Of a stretch of DNA of 64,000 nucleotides, positions 49,459 through 58,023 are shown piece by piece (the first letter of the stretch is position 1; each line of letters opens with the position of its first letter). Source of the DNA: Ornithinimicrobium avium (GTDB lineage: Bacteria; Actinomycetota; Actinomycetes; Actinomycetales; Dermatophilaceae); the NCBI RefSeq assembly GCF_003351765.1, contig NZ_CP031229.1, positions 3,348,001 to 3,412,000 of the forward strand, read 5' to 3'. The notes beneath the pieces are model-generated. The model was given only the letters and a program-made list of their open reading frames with translations, searched no databases and was not told the origin of the DNA. Both the position numbers and the translations under genes were made by a program.

Positions 49459-50496
49459 TCACCCGGCGGACGATGCCGCCGCGGCCACCTCGCGATAGAT
49501 ACCTACCAGCCGCTCGGCGGCGGCCGCGCTGTCGAAGCGGTCCGCGATCCGGCGGGACCGCTCCTGCCACGCCCGGTAGGTGAGCGGTTCCTCGCGCAGG
49601 TGGACGAGGGCCTCGCCGAAGGTCGCGTCGCGGCAGCGCAGCACGTCGTGGCCGAAGGTGTCGTCGTACTCCGGGATGTCGCGGGCCACCACCGGCAGGC
49701 CGACGCCAGCGGCCTCGAGGATGCACATCGGGTGGTTCTCCTGCTCGGCGGGCAGGCAGAACACGTCTGCCGCCTGCAGGTAGCGCCGGACCTCGGGGTG
49801 CGGCAGGACGTCGGTGAAGCGCAGGTTCTCCGGCGCTCGTTCCATGAGGCGCCGCATGGCCCCGTGGTCGGCGGCGAGGTGCTTGAACGGGATGCCGCCC
49901 ACCCAGACGAACGTCATCCCGGGGTGCTCGCGGGCGAGCCGGTCGAAGAGGTCGACGCGCTTGCGCGGCTGGACCTGGCCGACCCCGAGAACCACGAACG
50001 CGTCGTCGTCGAACCCCAGCTCCAGGCGAGCGGCCCCCCGGTCCTCCGGGGAGGTCCGGTAGGCGGCCATGTCGATCGTGTTGTGGAGGACCTCGATCCG
50101 CCCCGGGTCGACGCGCAGCTCGGTCTCCAGCGCGTGCGCGACCGTCCCGGAGACCGCCAGGACCCTGTCGGCCCGCCGGTAGAACCACTGCATGTAGCGC
50201 CGCGCGAGCGGACGCCACCACCTGGCCCCGCGCAGGGAGCCGACCAGCGAGTCGGGGACGACGTGGGCGGAGACGACCGTGCGGGTGCGCGGGTCGAGGA
50301 TCTTGGGCCACACGCCGGTGCCCATGGTGTGCAGGTGGTAGACGTCGCAGTCGACGCGCTCGCCGTAGCGTCCGCGCACCACGTCGACGTCGTCGCGCCG
50401 CTCCAGCGCCGTCGCGAGCTCGAGGTATGCGGTGTGCACGCCGTGCCCCTGCACCGAGACGTCGCTCTCGCTCGCCATGTTGACGACCAGGTTCAT
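49459..50496 (-). CDS. GT4 family glycosyltransferase
   Basis: A 345-residue GT-B glycosyltransferase. The N-terminal half (VYHLHTMGTGVWP, VVSAHVVPDSL) binds the acceptor; the C-terminal half (VVLGVGQVQPRKRVDLF, FCLPAEQENHPMCILEAAGVGLPVVA) contains the E-x7-E donor motif of GT4. ATG 50496 starts the first strand. It is the last gene of a three-gene operon with a VTT membrane protein and another GT4 enzyme, suggesting glycolipid assembly. Donor and acceptor are unknown. Confidence 0.85.
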   Translation of the reverse strand: MNLVVNMASESDVSVQGHGVHTAYLELATALERRDDVDVVRGRYGERVDCDVYHLHTMGTGVWPKILDPRTRTVVSAHVVPDSLVGSLRGARWWRPLARRYMQWFYRRADRVLAVSGTVAHALETELRVDPGRIEVLHNTIDMAAYRTSPEDRGAARLELGFDDDAFVVLGVGQVQPRKRVDLFDRLAREHPGMTFVWVGGIPFKHLAADHGAMRRLMERAPENLRFTDVLPHPEVRRYLQAADVFCLPAEQENHPMCILEAAGVGLPVVARDIPEYDDTFGHDVLRCRDATFGEALVHLREEPLTYRAWQERSRRIADRFDSAAAAERLVGIYREVAAAASSAG

Positions 50497-50501
50497 CGAG
50501 C

Positions 50502-51167
50502 TCACCCCGCCAGCCACGGGATCCAGCGCGACAGCAGGGTCAGGACCCCGAAGGTGTAGATGATCAGCGCCCAGGGCTTGAGCAGCACGACGATCACCAC
50601 GAAGGTGCGCCACCGCATGCGGGAGAGCCCGGCGAGGTAGCAGAGGAGGTCGTCAGGGCCGAACGGCAGCGCGATCGCCACCGCGAACCAGGCGGCGAAG
50701 TGCCGGTGCTGGAGCCAGCCGAGCCAGCGCTGCACGGTGACCGGACGGAACCGGGCGGAGATCAGGTCGTGGCCGAGGTGCCGGGAGAGGGCGAAGACCA
50801 GCATCGAACCGAGGCAGGTGGCGCAGTAGGCCACGACCACACCGAGAACCGGGCCGAAGAGGATGGGTGCGGCCATGATGGTCGCCGAGCCGGGGAAGAC
50901 CGGGAAGACCGCCTCACCGGCGCCGACCAGCGCGTAGACCACGGGCGCCAGCGGCCCCACGCCGTCGACGAGGTCACGCAGCTGCGTCGCCGAGGTGAGC
51001 ACCCCGGACTGGACGCCCCACAGGACCATCCCGGCCAGGCCGAGCCAGCCCACGAGCGCGACCGGGCGGGACCAGCGCACAAAGGTCTCCGCGGACGGCG
51101 ATCGGACAGGCCGAACGGTCGTCGACGACCGTGTCGCGACCACGTGCGCCCCCGTCGCGGCGCTCAT
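50502..51167 (-). CDS. VTT/DedA-like membrane protein (TVP38/TMEM64)
   Basis: A 221-residue membrane protein with five to six helices and the VTT-type central region (GEAVFPVFPGSATIMAAPILFGP, followed by CLGSMLVFALSRHLG and LPFGPDDLLCYLAGLSRM). Eukaryotic relatives are scramblases and bacterial DedA members act in lipid-carrier recycling. ATG 51167 overlaps the preceding glycosyltransferase stop by 4 bp, and its own stop is 5 bp from the next start. Placement between two glycosyltransferases suggests translocating a lipid-linked sugar (inference). Confidence 0.82.
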   Translation of the reverse strand: MSAATGAHVVATRSSTTVRPVRSPSAETFVRWSRPVALVGWLGLAGMVLWGVQSGVLTSATQLRDLVDGVGPLAPVVYALVGAGEAVFPVFPGSATIMAAPILFGPVLGVVVAYCATCLGSMLVFALSRHLGHDLISARFRPVTVQRWLGWLQHRHFAAWFAVAIALPFGPDDLLCYLAGLSRMRWRTFVVIVVLLKPWALIIYTFGVLTLLSRWIPWLAG

Positions 51168-52354
51168 GCCGCCCACCTCGCCGTGCCGACCGGACCGCGG
51201 GCGCGGTCGTAGGCGGCGCAGATCGCGTCGACGAAGGTGTCACGGCCGAAGCCCGCAGCGGTCTGCACCGCGCCCTCGCTCCAGCGGCGCCGCAGCCCGG
51301 CGTCGTGGAGCAGGTCGCGCAGCGTCCGGGTGAACTCCTCGGGGGTCTGGTAGCGACGACCGTTGTGGCCGTCCACCACGACGCCGTCCACGGAAGGGTC
51401 GTCGCGGCAGAGCACCGGCACACCGCTGGCCAGTGCCTCCAGGTAGGTCAGGCCCTGGGTCTCGCTGCGAGAGCCGGAGACGAAGACGTCCGCCAGACGG
51501 TAGAACTCCGGGACCCGGGTGGGCTCGATGGCCCCGACGAAGCGCACCCGCGGCGTCAGGCCCAGACGGTCGACCTGGCGACGCAGCGCTCCCGCCTGCG
51601 GCCCGTCCCCGGCGACGACCAGCTGCCACGGCTCGTCGACGCTGGCCAGCAGGTCGATGACCTCGGCGGTCCTCTTCTCCACGGCCAGCCGCCCGAGGCT
51701 CAGGACGACAGGCACGCCGGGTGCCAGGTCGAGGGAGGCGCGAAGGTCCGCCGAGCCGGGACCGGGGGTGAAACGGGTGAGGTCGATACCGGTGGGGACC
51801 ACGCGGACCGGGGCGCGCACGCCATACCCGTGCAGGAGGTCCTGGATCTTGGCGGTGGGGGCGATGACCAGGTCGGTGCGGTTGAGCGTGCCACGGGCGA
51901 ACCGGGCGCACAGGGCGCGGCCGGCGCGCTCGTGGGGGAAGAAGTAGTGGGTGTAGTCGGCGTAGAGCGTGTGGTAGGTGTGCACGTGCGGGACCGTCAG
52001 CCGGTTCGCCAGCCGCCGCGCCCACCAGAACGCCGCGAACTCGGTGTGCGAGTGCAGGATCTCCGGGCGCCAGGCGACCAGGTCGGCGAAGAGGCCCCGG
52101 TCCACGGGACGGCCCAGGCGGGCGTGCGGGTAGATGTGGCTCGCGTCCAGCGACGGCAGCCGGTAGACCTCGCCGTCGAATGTGGTCCGCCGCGTCGGGC
52201 CGACAGTCAGCACCCGGACCTCGTGACCGGCCTCGACCAGGCCCCGGTGCAGCTCCTCGATCGAGGCGACGACACCGTTGACGGTCGGACGGTAGGAGTC
52301 GGTGAGCAGGAGGATCCGGCGCGGACGGGCATGGCGTCGGGGTGGCACGTTCAT
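51164..52354 (-). CDS. GT4 family glycosyltransferase (diacylglycerol glucosyl/mannosyltransferase-like)
   Basis: A 396-residue GT-B enzyme resembling 1,2-diacylglycerol 3-glucosyltransferases and PimB-like mannosyltransferases: RILLLTDSYRPTVNGVVASI at the N-terminus, HTYHTLYADYTHYF, and a donor motif SRSETQGLTYLEALASGVPVL. ATG 52354 is supported by GACGCT 6 nt upstream; ATG 52390 would add 12 residues. It is first of the GT4-VTT-GT4 operon. Confidence 0.85.
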   Translation of the reverse strand: MNVPPRRHARPRRILLLTDSYRPTVNGVVASIEELHRGLVEAGHEVRVLTVGPTRRTTFDGEVYRLPSLDASHIYPHARLGRPVDRGLFADLVAWRPEILHSHTEFAAFWWARRLANRLTVPHVHTYHTLYADYTHYFFPHERAGRALCARFARGTLNRTDLVIAPTAKIQDLLHGYGVRAPVRVVPTGIDLTRFTPGPGSADLRASLDLAPGVPVVLSLGRLAVEKRTAEVIDLLASVDEPWQLVVAGDGPQAGALRRQVDRLGLTPRVRFVGAIEPTRVPEFYRLADVFVSGSRSETQGLTYLEALASGVPVLCRDDPSVDGVVVDGHNGRRYQTPEEFTRTLRDLLHDAGLRRRWSEGAVQTAAGFGRDTFVDAICAAYDRARGPVGTARWAA

Positions 52355-52476
52355 GTCTCCAGCGTCGCGGACGGTGAGGGCCCGGGCCATGGTGCGACCC
52401 GCCGGGGCGAGGTGGGGTTAACCCGACCGGACTGCGCCGTTGCGGGCAGCGGAGCAGCAGACAGGGAGACTACGCC

Positions 52477-53076
52477 CTACTCGACGGCTGCGGTGACGAC
52501 CGGCTTCCATGAGGGGCGGGCGGCCTCGTAGGCGGTGATGTCGTCCTCGTGGCGAAGAGTCAGGGAGATGTCGTCCAGACCGTTCTCCAGGCGCCAGGCG
52601 ACGTAGTCGTCGATGGTGAAGGTGGCCACGACGTCGCCGCAGGTGACGGAGCGAGCGGGCAGGTCGACGGTGATCGTCGTGCCCGGCTCGGCCTCCAGCT
52701 GCTTCCAGATGAGCTCGATGTCGCCCTGCTCCAGCTGGGCGGTGAGCAGCCCGCCCTTGCCGGAGTTGCCGCGGAAGATGTCGGCGAACTTGGAGGACAG
52801 GACGGCGCGGAAGCCGTACTGCTGCAGCGCCCAGACCGCGTGCTCGCGGCTGCTGCCGGTGCCGAAGTCCGGGCCGGCGACCAGCACCGAGCCCTGCGCA
52901 TAGACCGGTTGGTTGAGCACGAAGGCGGGGTCCTCGCGCCACCGCGAGAACAGCCCGTCCTCGAAACCGGTGCGGCTGACCCGCTTGAGGTAGTGCGCGG
53001 GGATGATCTGGTCGGTGTCCACGTTGGCGCGGCGCAGCGGGACGCCGACGCCGGTGTGCGTGCTGAACTTCTCCAT
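52477..53076 (-). CDS. leuD: 3-Isopropylmalate dehydratase small subunit
   Basis: A 199-residue swivel-domain subunit of isopropylmalate isomerase. It begins FSTHTGVGVPLRRANVDTDQI and has GPDFGTGSSREHAVWAL, the substrate-binding loop. It overlaps leuC by one base (TGATG), ensuring stoichiometric production. Confidence 0.95.
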   Translation of the reverse strand: MEKFSTHTGVGVPLRRANVDTDQIIPAHYLKRVSRTGFEDGLFSRWREDPAFVLNQPVYAQGSVLVAGPDFGTGSSREHAVWALQQYGFRAVLSSKFADIFRGNSGKGGLLTAQLEQGDIELIWKQLEAEPGTTITVDLPARSVTCGDVVATFTIDDYVAWRLENGLDDISLTLRHEDDITAYEAARPSWKPVVTAAVE

Positions 53077-54488
53077 CAGAGCAGCGCCTCCTGGTTCAGG
53101 TCGGCCGGGGAGGACAGGGTGCCCCGCACCGCGGTCGCGGCCGCGACGACGGGGGAGACCAGGTGGGTGCGGCCCCGGGCGCCCTGACGGCCCTCGAAGT
53201 TGCGGTTGGAGGTGGAGGCGCAGCGCTGCTCGGGAAGCAGCTGGTCGGGGTTCATGCCCAGGCACATCGAGCAGCCCGCCAGCCGCCAGTCCCCACCGGC
53301 GTCGGTGAACACCTTGTCCAGGCCCTCCTCCTCCGCCTGCAGACGCACCGCGTGCGAGCCGGGCACGACCATCAGCTGGACGCCGTCGGCGACCTGGTGA
53401 CCGCGCAGCACGGCGGCCGCGGCCCGCAGGTCCTCGATCCGGGCGTTGGTGCACGAGCCGAGGAAGACCACGTCGACGGCGACCTCCCGCATCGGCGTCC
53501 CGGCCTCCAGACCCATGTACTCCAGCGCACGACGCGCGGAGTCCTTCGCATCGTCGGTGTGGAAGCTGAGCGGGTCGGGCACCGCCTCGCCCAGCTGCAC
53601 CGACTGCGCCGGGTTGGTGCCCCAGGTGACGTAGGGGGTCAGCTGCGCGGCGTCGAGGTGCACCTCGGCGTCGAAGACCGCGTCGTCGTCGGTGCGCAGC
53701 GCCCGCCACGCCTGCACCGCCGCGTCCCACTCCTGGCCCTTCGGGGCGTGCGGGCGGCCCTTGACGTAGGCGAAGGTCGTCTCGTCCGGTGCGATCATCC
53801 CGGCCCGCGCCCCGGCCTCGATCGACATGTTGCAGATCGTCATCCGGCCCTCCATCGAGAGCGCCTCGATCGCCGACCCGCGGTACTCCAGCACGTAGCC
53901 CTGTCCGCCGCCGGTGCCGATCCGGTTGATGACCGCCAGGATGATGTCCTTGGCGCTCACCCCGGGGGGCAGCTCCCCGTCGACGTTGATCGCCATCGTC
54001 CGGAACGGCTTCAGCGGCAGCGTCTGGGTGGCCAGCACGTGCTCGACCTCGGAGGTGCCGATCCCGAAGGCCAGCGCCCCGAACGCGCCGTGCGTGGAGG
54101 TGTGGGAGTCCCCGCACACGATCGTCATGCCCGGCTGGGTCAGCCCCAGCTCCGGACCGATCACGTGCACGATGCCCTGACCCAGCCGGCCCCGCTCGTG
54201 GTGGACGATCCCGAACTGCTCGCAGTTGGTCTTCAGGGTCTCCAGCTGGGTGCGCGAGACCGGGTCGGTCACCGGGCCCAGCGTGGTCGGCGTGTTGTGG
54301 TCCTCGGTCGCCAGCGTCAGGTCCGGCCGCCGCACCTGGCGCCCCGCGGCGCGCAGCCCGTCAAAGGCCTGCGGGCTGGTCACCTCGTGGATGAGGTGCA
54401 GGTCGATGTAGAGGAGGTCCGGCTCTTCCTCGGCAGAGCGCACGACGTGCTGCGCCCAGAGCTTCTCGGCCAACGTCAGTCCGGCCAT
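53076..54488 (-). CDS. leuC: 3-Isopropylmalate dehydratase large subunit
   Basis: A 470-residue aconitase-type subunit with a [4Fe-4S] cluster; ligand cysteines lie in FLGSCTNARIEDL and in CSMCLGMNPD near the C-terminus. CGDSHTSTHGAFGALAFGIG is conserved. ATG 54488 follows AGGAAGGGG. The upstream gap to leuB (91 bp) holds TACAGT (54537-54542, reverse), a -10 candidate, and a TGACG/CGTCA repeat shared with leuA. No LtbR/NdgR-type regulator is adjacent, unlike many relatives. Confidence 0.95.
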   Translation of the reverse strand: MAGLTLAEKLWAQHVVRSAEEEPDLLYIDLHLIHEVTSPQAFDGLRAAGRQVRRPDLTLATEDHNTPTTLGPVTDPVSRTQLETLKTNCEQFGIVHHERGRLGQGIVHVIGPELGLTQPGMTIVCGDSHTSTHGAFGALAFGIGTSEVEHVLATQTLPLKPFRTMAINVDGELPPGVSAKDIILAVINRIGTGGGQGYVLEYRGSAIEALSMEGRMTICNMSIEAGARAGMIAPDETTFAYVKGRPHAPKGQEWDAAVQAWRALRTDDDAVFDAEVHLDAAQLTPYVTWGTNPAQSVQLGEAVPDPLSFHTDDAKDSARRALEYMGLEAGTPMREVAVDVVFLGSCTNARIEDLRAAAAVLRGHQVADGVQLMVVPGSHAVRLQAEEEGLDKVFTDAGGDWRLAGCSMCLGMNPDQLLPEQRCASTSNRNFEGRQGARGRTHLVSPVVAAATAVRGTLSSPADLNQEALL

Positions 54489-54553
54489 CTCGCGACCCCT
54501 TCCTCTCGTCCGCGGCGGGTGCGACAGAATGCACACACTGTAGTGCCCGAGGG

Positions 54554-54567
54554 TTGACGCAACGTCA
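54554..54567. promoter_or_regulatory. TGACG-CAA-CGTCA operator between leuC and leuB
   Basis: TTGACGCAACGTCA differs by one base from the element at the leuA promoter. It sits between the divergent leuC and leuB genes and is the best candidate for a shared leucine-regulon operator. Confidence 0.55.
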
Positions 54568-54579
54568 GGAGGTCCCGTC

Positions 54580-55698
54580 ATGCGCCGACACGCCATCGCC
54601 GTCCTTCCCGGGGACGGTGTGGGTCCGGAGGTGACCCGGGCCGCGCTCACGGTCCTGGACGCCGCCGAGTCCCGCTTCGACTTCACCACCGGGCGCACAG
54701 AGGTCCCCCTCGGCGCCGACCACTACCTGGAGCGGGGCGAGCTGCTCACCGAGGGGACGGTCGAGCAGCTCCGCGCGCACGACGCCATCCTCTTCGGCGC
54801 GATCGGCAGCCCGCGGGTGACTCCTGGCGTCCTCGAGCGCGGGATCATCCTGGCCCTGCGCCGGGCGATGGAGCAGGCGATCAACCTGCGCCCGGTCCGG
54901 CTCTATCCGGGCGTCCCGACGCCGATCGCCGGGCTCACCCCCGAGCGCTGCGACCTCGTCGTGGTCCGCGAGAACACCGAGGGCGCCTACGTGGCGCAGG
55001 GCAGCAGCGTCCACGTCGGCACGCCCGCTCAGGTCGCCGTCCAGGAGTCGGTCAACACCTGGTATGCCGTCGAGCGCGCCGTCGACTTCGCCTACCGGCT
55101 CGCGGCGGTGCGCCGGGGGCGGCTGACCCTCTGCCACAAGACCAACGTCCTGGTCGAGGCCGGCAAGCTGTGGACCGCGGTCATGGAGAGCGTCGGGGAG
55201 CGCTTCCCCGACGTCGAGACCGACTACGTCCACGTCGACGCGATGTGCATGCACCTGCCGGTCAGCCCGGAGCGCTTCGACGTCGTCGTCACCGACAACC
55301 TGTTCGGCGACATCGTCACCGACCTGGGCGCCGTGCTGCAGGGCGGCCTCGGCGTGGCCGCCAGCGGCAACCTGAACATCGCCGGCAACGGCACGAGCAT
55401 GTTCGAGCCGATCCACGGGTCGGCACCGGACATCGCGGGCCGCGGCTGGGCCAACCCGGCCGGTGCCTGCCTCTCGCTGGCGATGATGCTCGGCCACCTC
55501 GGCGAGGGAGAGGCCGCGGCCGGCGTCGAGGCTGCCACCACCGCCGTGCTGGCCGGCCTGCCGGCCCTCGCCGGTGAGGGCATGGGGGCCTCCACGCAGG
55601 AGCTCGGCGAGCGGATCGCCGGCCTCCTCGCCGACGGCTCGGCCCCGCCCGTGGAGGGCAGCCTGATGAGCCAACTGACGCAGGTGATGGCCAGGTGA
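54580..55698 (+). CDS. leuB: 3-Isopropylmalate dehydrogenase
   Basis: A 372-residue beta-decarboxylating dehydrogenase, third enzyme of leucine synthesis. AVLPGDGVGPEV starts the fold; ENTEGAY, the catalytic K in CHKTNVL and the NLFGDIVTDLGAVLQGGLGVAASGN metal region are intact; FEPIHGSAPDIAG binds NAD. A strong AGGAGG lies upstream. It is divergent from leuCD and overlaps alr (GTGA), so leucine and D-alanine genes share a transcript here. Confidence 0.95.
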   Translation: MRRHAIAVLPGDGVGPEVTRAALTVLDAAESRFDFTTGRTEVPLGADHYLERGELLTEGTVEQLRAHDAILFGAIGSPRVTPGVLERGIILALRRAMEQAINLRPVRLYPGVPTPIAGLTPERCDLVVVRENTEGAYVAQGSSVHVGTPAQVAVQESVNTWYAVERAVDFAYRLAAVRRGRLTLCHKTNVLVEAGKLWTAVMESVGERFPDVETDYVHVDAMCMHLPVSPERFDVVVTDNLFGDIVTDLGAVLQGGLGVAASGNLNIAGNGTSMFEPIHGSAPDIAGRGWANPAGACLSLAMMLGHLGEGEAAAGVEAATTAVLAGLPALAGEGMGASTQELGERIAGLLADGSAPPVEGSLMSQLTQVMAR

Positions 55699-56870
55699 GC
55701 GCCTACCTCGACCTGTGGCCCGCGCGGGCCACCGTGGACCTCGACGCCATCGCGGACAACGTCCGGGCGCTGCGCGAGCACGTGGGCGGGACCGAGCTGA
55801 TGGCCGTGGTCAAGGCGGACGCCTACGGCCACGGTCTGGTCCCCTCCGCCCGCGCGGCCCTGACCGGCGGTGCCTGTGCGCTGGGCGTCGCCCAGCCCTC
55901 CGAGGCCCTCGCCCTGCGCGAGGCCGGGGTGGAGGCACCGGTGCTCACCTGGCTCGTGGCGCCCGGCACCGCCGTCGCGCCGCTGGTGTCCGCCGGTGTC
56001 GAGGTCGCGGTGTCCGCCCCGTGGCTGCTGGACGAGCTGGCCGAGACCGCCCGCGACCTGGGCCGCACGGCGACCGTCCAGCTCAAGGTCGACACCGGCC
56101 TGGGCCGCAACGGTGCCTTCGGCCTGCCGCTCGTCGACGGCGACCCCCGGACCGCCTGGACCGACCTCGTCGAGCACGCCGCCCGGCTCGAGGCGGAGGG
56201 TGCGGTGCGCGTCCGCGGCGTCTTCACCCACTTCGCCTACGCCGACGCCCCGCAGCACCCGACGGTCCGCGCCCAGCAGGACGCGTTCGCCGACGCCGTG
56301 GCCGTGGCCGAGCGGGGCGGACTGACCCCCGAGGTCCGCCACATGGCCAACTCGGCCGCCACGCTGACCACGCCGCAGGCCTCCTGGGACATGGTGCGGC
56401 CCGGGCTGGCCGTCTACGGGCTCTCGCCCGTCCCTGACCTCGGCCCGGCCGCCGAGCTCGGCCTGCGCCCGGCGATGCGCGTGACCGCGCGGGTCGCCGT
56501 CGCCAAGCGGGTGCCGGCCGGACAGGGTCTGTCCTACGGCCACACCTACGTCACGCCGCGCGAGACCACGGTGGTGGACGTCCCGCTCGGCTACGCCGAC
56601 GGCATACCTCGTCATGCCTCCGGGAGCGGTCCGGTGCAGATCGGCGGGCGACGCTTCACGGTGTCCGGACGGGTCTGCATGGACCAGTTCGTCGTCGACG
56701 TGGGCGACCTGCCGGTCGCCGCGGGTGACGAGGTCGTCTTCTTCGGACCCGGTGACGGCGGCGAGCCCACCGCTCAGGACTGGGCCGAGGCGGCCGGCAC
56801 GATCTCCTACGAGATCGTCACGCGCTTCGGGCCGCGGGTGCCGCGGGTCTACGTCGGCGGCGCAGCGTGA
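55695..56870 (+). CDS. alr: Alanine racemase
   Basis: A 391-residue PLP enzyme making D-alanine for peptidoglycan. K40 in AVVKADAYGHG is the PLP lysine; the Tyr base is in GLSYGHTYV. GTG 55695 overlaps the leuB stop. In related actinobacteria alr follows nnr directly; here it is separated and fused transcriptionally to leuB, but tsaE still follows. Confidence 0.93.
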   Translation: MSAYLDLWPARATVDLDAIADNVRALREHVGGTELMAVVKADAYGHGLVPSARAALTGGACALGVAQPSEALALREAGVEAPVLTWLVAPGTAVAPLVSAGVEVAVSAPWLLDELAETARDLGRTATVQLKVDTGLGRNGAFGLPLVDGDPRTAWTDLVEHAARLEAEGAVRVRGVFTHFAYADAPQHPTVRAQQDAFADAVAVAERGGLTPEVRHMANSAATLTTPQASWDMVRPGLAVYGLSPVPDLGPAAELGLRPAMRVTARVAVAKRVPAGQGLSYGHTYVTPRETTVVDVPLGYADGIPRHASGSGPVQIGGRRFTVSGRVCMDQFVVDVGDLPVAAGDEVVFFGPGDGGEPTAQDWAEAAGTISYEIVTRFGPRVPRVYVGGAA

Positions 56871-57388
56871 GCGCGTCCGCCGGGGGTGCCGAGCAGGTCG
56901 GCCGGGTCCTCCCGACCGCCGACGACACCCGGGAGCTGGGCCGCACGCTCGGAGGACTGCTGGTGGCGGGCGACCTGGTCGTGCTGACCGGCGAGCTCGG
57001 GGCCGGCAAGACCACCTTCACCCAGGGGCTCGCCGAAGGTCTGCGGGTGCGCGGTCCGATCACCTCGCCCACCTTCGTCATCGCCCGCGTGCACCCCTCG
57101 CTCGTGGGCGGCCCGCCGCTCGTCCACGTCGACGCCTACCGCCTCGGCGGGGCGGCCGAGCTCGACGACCTCGACCTCGACGAGTCGCTGGAGGAGTCGG
57201 TGACCGTCGTGGAGTGGGGGCACGGCCTCGCCGAGCAGCTGGCGGAGCAGTTCCTGGAGGTCGTGCTGGAGCGGTCGGACAGCGAGGACGGCGACCAGCA
57301 GGAGCGGCGTGTCCTGCTGCGCGGGGCCGGCCCGCGCTGGGCCGGGCTGGTGGCTGGGCTGGAGGTCACGCGCCCCGGTCACGGCTAG
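56867..57388 (+). CDS. tsaE: tRNA threonylcarbamoyladenosine biosynthesis ATPase TsaE
   Basis: A 173-residue P-loop ATPase needed with TsaB and TsaD for t6A37 in tRNA. Walker A is GELGAGKT (42-49), followed by TSPTFVIARVH and VHVDAYRL. GTG 56867 overlaps the alr stop. The usual following genes tsaB, rimI and tsaD are absent; a tyrosine phosphatase comes next instead. Confidence 0.92.
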   Translation: MSASAGGAEQVGRVLPTADDTRELGRTLGGLLVAGDLVVLTGELGAGKTTFTQGLAEGLRVRGPITSPTFVIARVHPSLVGGPPLVHVDAYRLGGAAELDDLDLDESLEESVTVVEWGHGLAEQLAEQFLEVVLERSDSEDGDQQERRVLLRGAGPRWAGLVAGLEVTRPGHG

Positions 57389-57391
57389 GGT
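57386..57391 (+). promoter_or_regulatory. -10 box for a leaderless phosphatase mRNA
   Basis: TAGGGT lies across the tsaE stop codon and is exactly 6 nt before GTG 57398. Confidence 0.5.
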
Positions 57392-57397
57392 GACGAC

Positions 57398-57979
57398 GTG
57401 GCCGAGATCGGGATACTCACCGTCTGCACGGGCAACGTGTGCCGGTCCCCGCTCATGGAGCGGCTGCTCCAGCGCACGCTCGACCAGCGCTACGGCCGGG
57501 GCGTGGTGCCGGTGCGGTCGGCCGGCACGAGGGCGCTGGTCGGCTCTCCGATGGACGAGCGCGCGGCCGAGGTGCTGCGCGGCCTGGGCGGGGACCCCGA
57601 CGGTTTCGTGGCCCGCCGGCTCGTCGAACCGATGGTCAGCTCGGCCGCGCTGGTGCTGACCGCGACCCGCGAGCACCGGGCGCAGGTGTCCCGGATGCAT
57701 CCGCGCGCGATGAGACGGACCTTCACCTTCCGCGAGCTGGCGCACCTCCTGGACAGCGTCGGCGACGAGGAGGAGCTGCCCGACGGCGAGGACCCGCAGG
57801 CGCTGCTCGCCCGGCTGGCCGAGATCGGCACCGCCCACCGCGGCCTCCACCGCCCGGCCAGGCAGGAGGACCTCGACGTCGCCGACCCCTACCGGCGCGG
57901 GGACGAGGTCTACGCGCTGATGCGCGAGCAGGTCGTCACGGCATACCCGGCCCTGGCACGGGTGCTCGGAGGACGGTGA
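57398..57979 (+). CDS. Low-molecular-weight protein-tyrosine phosphatase
   Basis: A 193-residue phosphatase with the C-x5-R loop CTGNVCRS (C10, R16) and the DP(Y) acid motif near the C-terminus (VADPYRRG). Such enzymes usually reverse BY-kinase phosphorylation in exopolysaccharide export, which fits the polyprenyl glycosylphosphotransferase gene that follows. No Shine-Dalgarno is seen; the GTG appears leaderless. The middle contains an acidic insertion (GDEEELPDGED). Confidence 0.88.
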   Translation: MAEIGILTVCTGNVCRSPLMERLLQRTLDQRYGRGVVPVRSAGTRALVGSPMDERAAEVLRGLGGDPDGFVARRLVEPMVSSAALVLTATREHRAQVSRMHPRAMRRTFTFRELAHLLDSVGDEEELPDGEDPQALLARLAEIGTAHRGLHRPARQEDLDVADPYRRGDEVYALMREQVVTAYPALARVLGGR

Positions 57980-58023
57980 AGGACCCCCCGGACGGGCCGG
58001 GCGGACCCGGAGCGGGGAGGGGG

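Noticed and set aside
1295..57947. GTATGCCGT repeats as a codon-pair or Tyr-Ala bias
   Set aside because: The motif occurs in at least three reading frames, on both strands and in intergenic DNA, so codon choice does not explain it.
1295..57947. Neisserial DNA uptake sequence
   Set aside because: It shares only ATGCCGT with the 12-mer ATGCCGTCTGAA; the following bases vary and the organism is an actinobacterium.
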